Source: Desulfobacterales bacterium (GTDB lineage Bacteria; Desulfobacterota; DSM-4660; Desulfatiglandales; Desulfatiglandaceae). From it: DNA of 6,884 bases. A program made the translations under genes and the position numbers. Below the pieces are notes generated by a model, which saw only the letters and a program-made list of their open reading frames with translations, was not told the DNA's origin and did no database searches. The stretch spans positions 1-6,884 of the forward strand of contig JAKLQB010000633.1 of NCBI GenBank assembly GCA_022013615.1, written 5' to 3'. Of the stretch, positions 5,067 to 6,884 are shown in pieces. Within the stretch, counting starts at the first letter, position 1; each line of letters begins with the position of its first letter.

Positions 5067-6044
5067 ATGCGTGTACTGATATGTGACGATATGTTTCCGG
5101 CAATGATAGAGGTTGTCAATCGCATGCTGCCCGAAGATGACGTTCATGTCTGCCGGCAAGCCGAGGTTGCGGCAGAGGCCTCTTGGGCTGAAGTCCTGAT
5201 CCCAGCCATGGCCGGGATTAATTCCGAGATTATTAACTCGGCCCCTGATCTGCTGTTGATTCAACAATTTGGGGTCGGCCTGGAAGGAGTGGATATTCCG
5301 GCCGCCACGGCGAGGGGGATTCCCGTTGCCAATGTCCCCGGTCATCAGGCCCCGATCCATGCCGAGTGTACAGCCGAAGGAGGCGTTTTTCTGATGATGG
5401 CATGCGCACGGCTATTCAAGGCTGCGCAAAAGAGACTTGCCCAGGGAGAATGGGGCCGCCCACGGGGAGAGGCACTAATCAACCTCACGGCCCTGATAAT
5501 CGGGCTTGGCGCCGTGGGTCGCGCCCTTGCCCGGCGCCTGGTAGCCCTGGGAATGAACGTTATGGCCACCGATGCCATACCCGATACCTCCCTGGCAGAG
5601 GAGATGGGCCTAAGCCGGATTGCTGGCCCGGACAGTCTGGGCGAAATGCTGCCTTTTGCCGACTTTGTTATTTCGAGTGTAACTCTCATGCCGCAGACGC
5701 GTGGCATGCTCAATCATTCGGTTTTCAAGCGGATGAAGTCCACAGCCTATGTAATCAATATAAGCCGCGGCCCTATTGTTGATGAGGGCGACCTGCTTTC
5801 TGCCGTGAACAGCGGCACCATTGCCGGGGCGGGCCTGGATGTTCTGATTGAAGAACCGCCAAAAAAAGATCACCCTTTGTTGAATCATGATCGGGTTGTG
5901 ATCATGCCTCATACGGCCGGAGTTACGAAGCAGTCATTCGACGCTCTCGGTCGGGCCGTGGCTGATAACATTGAGCGGTTGCGAGAAGGAAAACCGCTAA
6001 AAAATGCAGTCAACTCAGAGGGAAATAATCATGGCATTGGATGA
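5067..6044 (+). CDS. D-isomer-specific 2-hydroxyacid dehydrogenase (phosphoglycerate dehydrogenase-like)
   Basis: 325 residues, the length of short-form members without an ACT domain. The N-terminal catalytic half shows QFGVGLEGVDIPAATARGIP (67-86) and the HAECTAEGG helix (98-106). The Rossmann half has GLGAVG (146-151) followed by Asp169 at the end of the second strand, which favours NAD over NADP. Catalytic candidates are Arg234 (NISRGP), Glu263 (EEPP) and His282 (MPHTAG), all present. The family reversibly reduces 2-oxoacids to D-2-hydroxyacids in the cytoplasm. The exact substrate (3-phosphoglycerate, glyoxylate, or another oxoacid) cannot be read from sequence. The start has AAGGGA upstream. 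Its last 14 nt overlap the start of the acyl-CoA synthetase, implying translational coupling and perhaps a shared pathway. It is clearly GC-richer than both neighbours (38 G/C of 60 at 5161-5220). Confidence 0.92.
   Translation: MRVLICDDMFPAMIEVVNRMLPEDDVHVCRQAEVAAEASWAEVLIPAMAGINSEIINSAPDLLLIQQFGVGLEGVDIPAATARGIPVANVPGHQAPIHAECTAEGGVFLMMACARLFKAAQKRLAQGEWGRPRGEALINLTALIIGLGAVGRALARRLVALGMNVMATDAIPDTSLAEEMGLSRIAGPDSLGEMLPFADFVISSVTLMPQTRGMLNHSVFKRMKSTAYVINISRGPIVDEGDLLSAVNSGTIAGAGLDVLIEEPPKKDHPLLNHDRVVIMPHTAGVTKQSFDALGRAVADNIERLREGKPLKNAVNSEGNNHGIG
6017..6024 (+). promoter_or_regulatory. Ribosome binding site of the acyl-CoA synthetase, inside the preceding gene
   Basis: AGAGGGAA lies 6 nt before ATG 6031 and within the last codons of the hydroxyacid dehydrogenase. 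It favours ATG 6031 over the in-frame ATG at 6004, which has a poorly spaced site. Confidence 0.6.
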
Positions 6045-6884
6045 AGTAATTGGCATGAATGTGGCTGAAGTTATTAAATTCTATGGGTATGGGGGAAATA
6101 AAAAAGACAGAACTTTCTTTATGTATAGGGATGAGGATGAAAATATTCAGGCAGTCTCCTTCAAACAATTCTATGACAAGTCAATAAATTATGCGGCATT
6201 GATCCAGGAAATAAAGAGGGAGAAAGGTAAAACGGATGCCGGTCGATTCCATATCGGGTTTTTTATGCAAAACACCCCGGAAGTGATTTATTTGCTTGGT
6301 GGCTGCGCGTTTACCAATTCAACATTAGTCGGGTTAAACAATGCTCAAATCGGAGAAAAACTTGCAGTTGATATTAATAACATGGAGATCGATGTCCTGT
6401 TTGTAGATGAAGTGCAACAGCCGAAAACCGAAAAGACTTTTCTTGAAAATGTAATTGTTGCCCAAAAAATATATGGTTTTCCTACCCTGGATCAAAAATA
6501 CATTATTGCAAGGAAGAAACAGAAAAACGATCACCCTGGATCTATTTCAACAATAGGCGAAAGGCTTGAACAACATACTGGTTCAGACTTTACTCCGGTA
6601 CCATTGGATCCTGACTCCCCAGGCGTTATCATCTTCACCTCCGGAACCACAGGCGCTCCAAAGGGCATCGAGGTTCCCTGGAAAAAGTTATTCGATGTCG
6701 GCGTCGTATCTACCGGTATGCTGAAATATACTGAAAATGACGTTGGGTATATTTGCATGCCATTGAATCATTCAAACTCCCTTTATTTGAATCTAATGCC
6801 TGCATTGCTTAACGGTGCCAAAGTTCTGATAAGAAGAAGATTCAGCGCCACTAACTTCGTTAAAGACATAGAGGAGGTAGGAGC
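6031..6884 (+). CDS. AMP-forming acyl-CoA synthetase, N-terminal half (cut by window edge)
   Basis: 284 complete codons are present and the gene continues past the right edge. The adenylate-forming (ANL) signature is FTSGTTGAPKG (202-212), the phosphate-binding loop. The earlier segment GFFMQNTPEVIYLLGG (76-91) followed by STLVGLNNAQIGEKLAVDI (97-115) recalls the fatty-acid-transport/very-long-chain acyl-CoA synthetase subgroup (FATP, FadD6/FadD17-like) more than acetyl-CoA synthetases. MPLNHSNS (243-250) is the region usually ending in the motif that shapes the acyl pocket. The family activates carboxylic acids with ATP and CoA through an acyl-AMP. The substrate is unknown, and a role with the coupled 2-hydroxyacid dehydrogenase is inference. 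The start at 6031 overlaps the preceding gene by 14 nt; ATG 6004 would add nine residues. Its first part is AT-rich (20 G/C of 60 at 6061-6120), unlike the gene it overlaps. Confidence 0.93.
   Translation, partial: MALDEVIGMNVAEVIKFYGYGGNKKDRTFFMYRDEDENIQAVSFKQFYDKSINYAALIQEIKREKGKTDAGRFHIGFFMQNTPEVIYLLGGCAFTNSTLVGLNNAQIGEKLAVDINNMEIDVLFVDEVQQPKTEKTFLENVIVAQKIYGFPTLDQKYIIARKKQKNDHPGSISTIGERLEQHTGSDFTPVPLDPDSPGVIIFTSGTTGAPKGIEVPWKKLFDVGVVSTGMLKYTENDVGYICMPLNHSNSLYLNLMPALLNGAKVLIRRRFSATNFVKDIEEVG

Noticed and set aside
6334..6758. Minus-strand open frames at the right end.
   Set aside because: They lie antisense to the acyl-CoA synthetase, whose long uninterrupted frame carries the TSGTTGAPKG signature.

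Overview
The window looks like chromosomal DNA from an anaerobic, Gram-negative acyl-CoA-oxidising bacterium. A Desulfobacterota (former Deltaproteobacteria) sulfate reducer or syntroph is my best guess. The reasons are an electron-transfer-flavoprotein-linked acyl-CoA dehydrogenase, a methylmalonyl-CoA epimerase, a crotonase, a GC-rich palindromic intergenic element and a receiver-domain protein next to acyl-CoA metabolism genes. No rRNA or other taxonomic marker is present, so the assignment is inference.

Left block (1-3972), all on the minus strand, in transcription order: mltG (endolytic murein transglycosylase), a crotonase whose active-site signature resembles methylmalonyl-CoA decarboxylase, methylmalonyl-CoA epimerase, an acyl-CoA dehydrogenase, and the start of etfB, which runs off the left edge. 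Epimerase, dehydrogenase and etfB are packed with 21 and 31 nt gaps, each with a good Shine-Dalgarno sequence. They have their own near-consensus sigma-70 promoter (TTGACA, 18 nt, TATATT) in the gap after the crotonase. Electrons taken by the dehydrogenase would pass to the ETF. The epimerase and crotonase suggest that methylmalonyl-CoA or a similar branched or dicarboxylic acyl-CoA is handled here.

Middle (3973-4435): 463 nt without a gene between divergently transcribed blocks. It holds an approximately 82 bp palindromic element rich in C5/G5 runs (4074-4155), then an AT-rich stretch with small inverted repeats and a possible promoter for the rightward block.

Right block (4436-6884), plus strand: a receiver-only response regulator with a tryptophan-rich C-terminal tail, a D-isomer-specific 2-hydroxyacid dehydrogenase, and the N-terminal half of an AMP-forming acyl-CoA synthetase that overlaps the dehydrogenase by 14 nt and runs off the right edge. 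GC content changes sharply between these genes, so the block may be a mosaic.

The points most worth following up are the acyl-CoA dehydrogenase lacking a glutamate at both usual catalytic-base positions, the crotonase with a decarboxylase-like signature beside the epimerase, and the receiver protein with an unexplained aromatic tail. I see no CRISPR array, insertion sequence, tRNA or rRNA.
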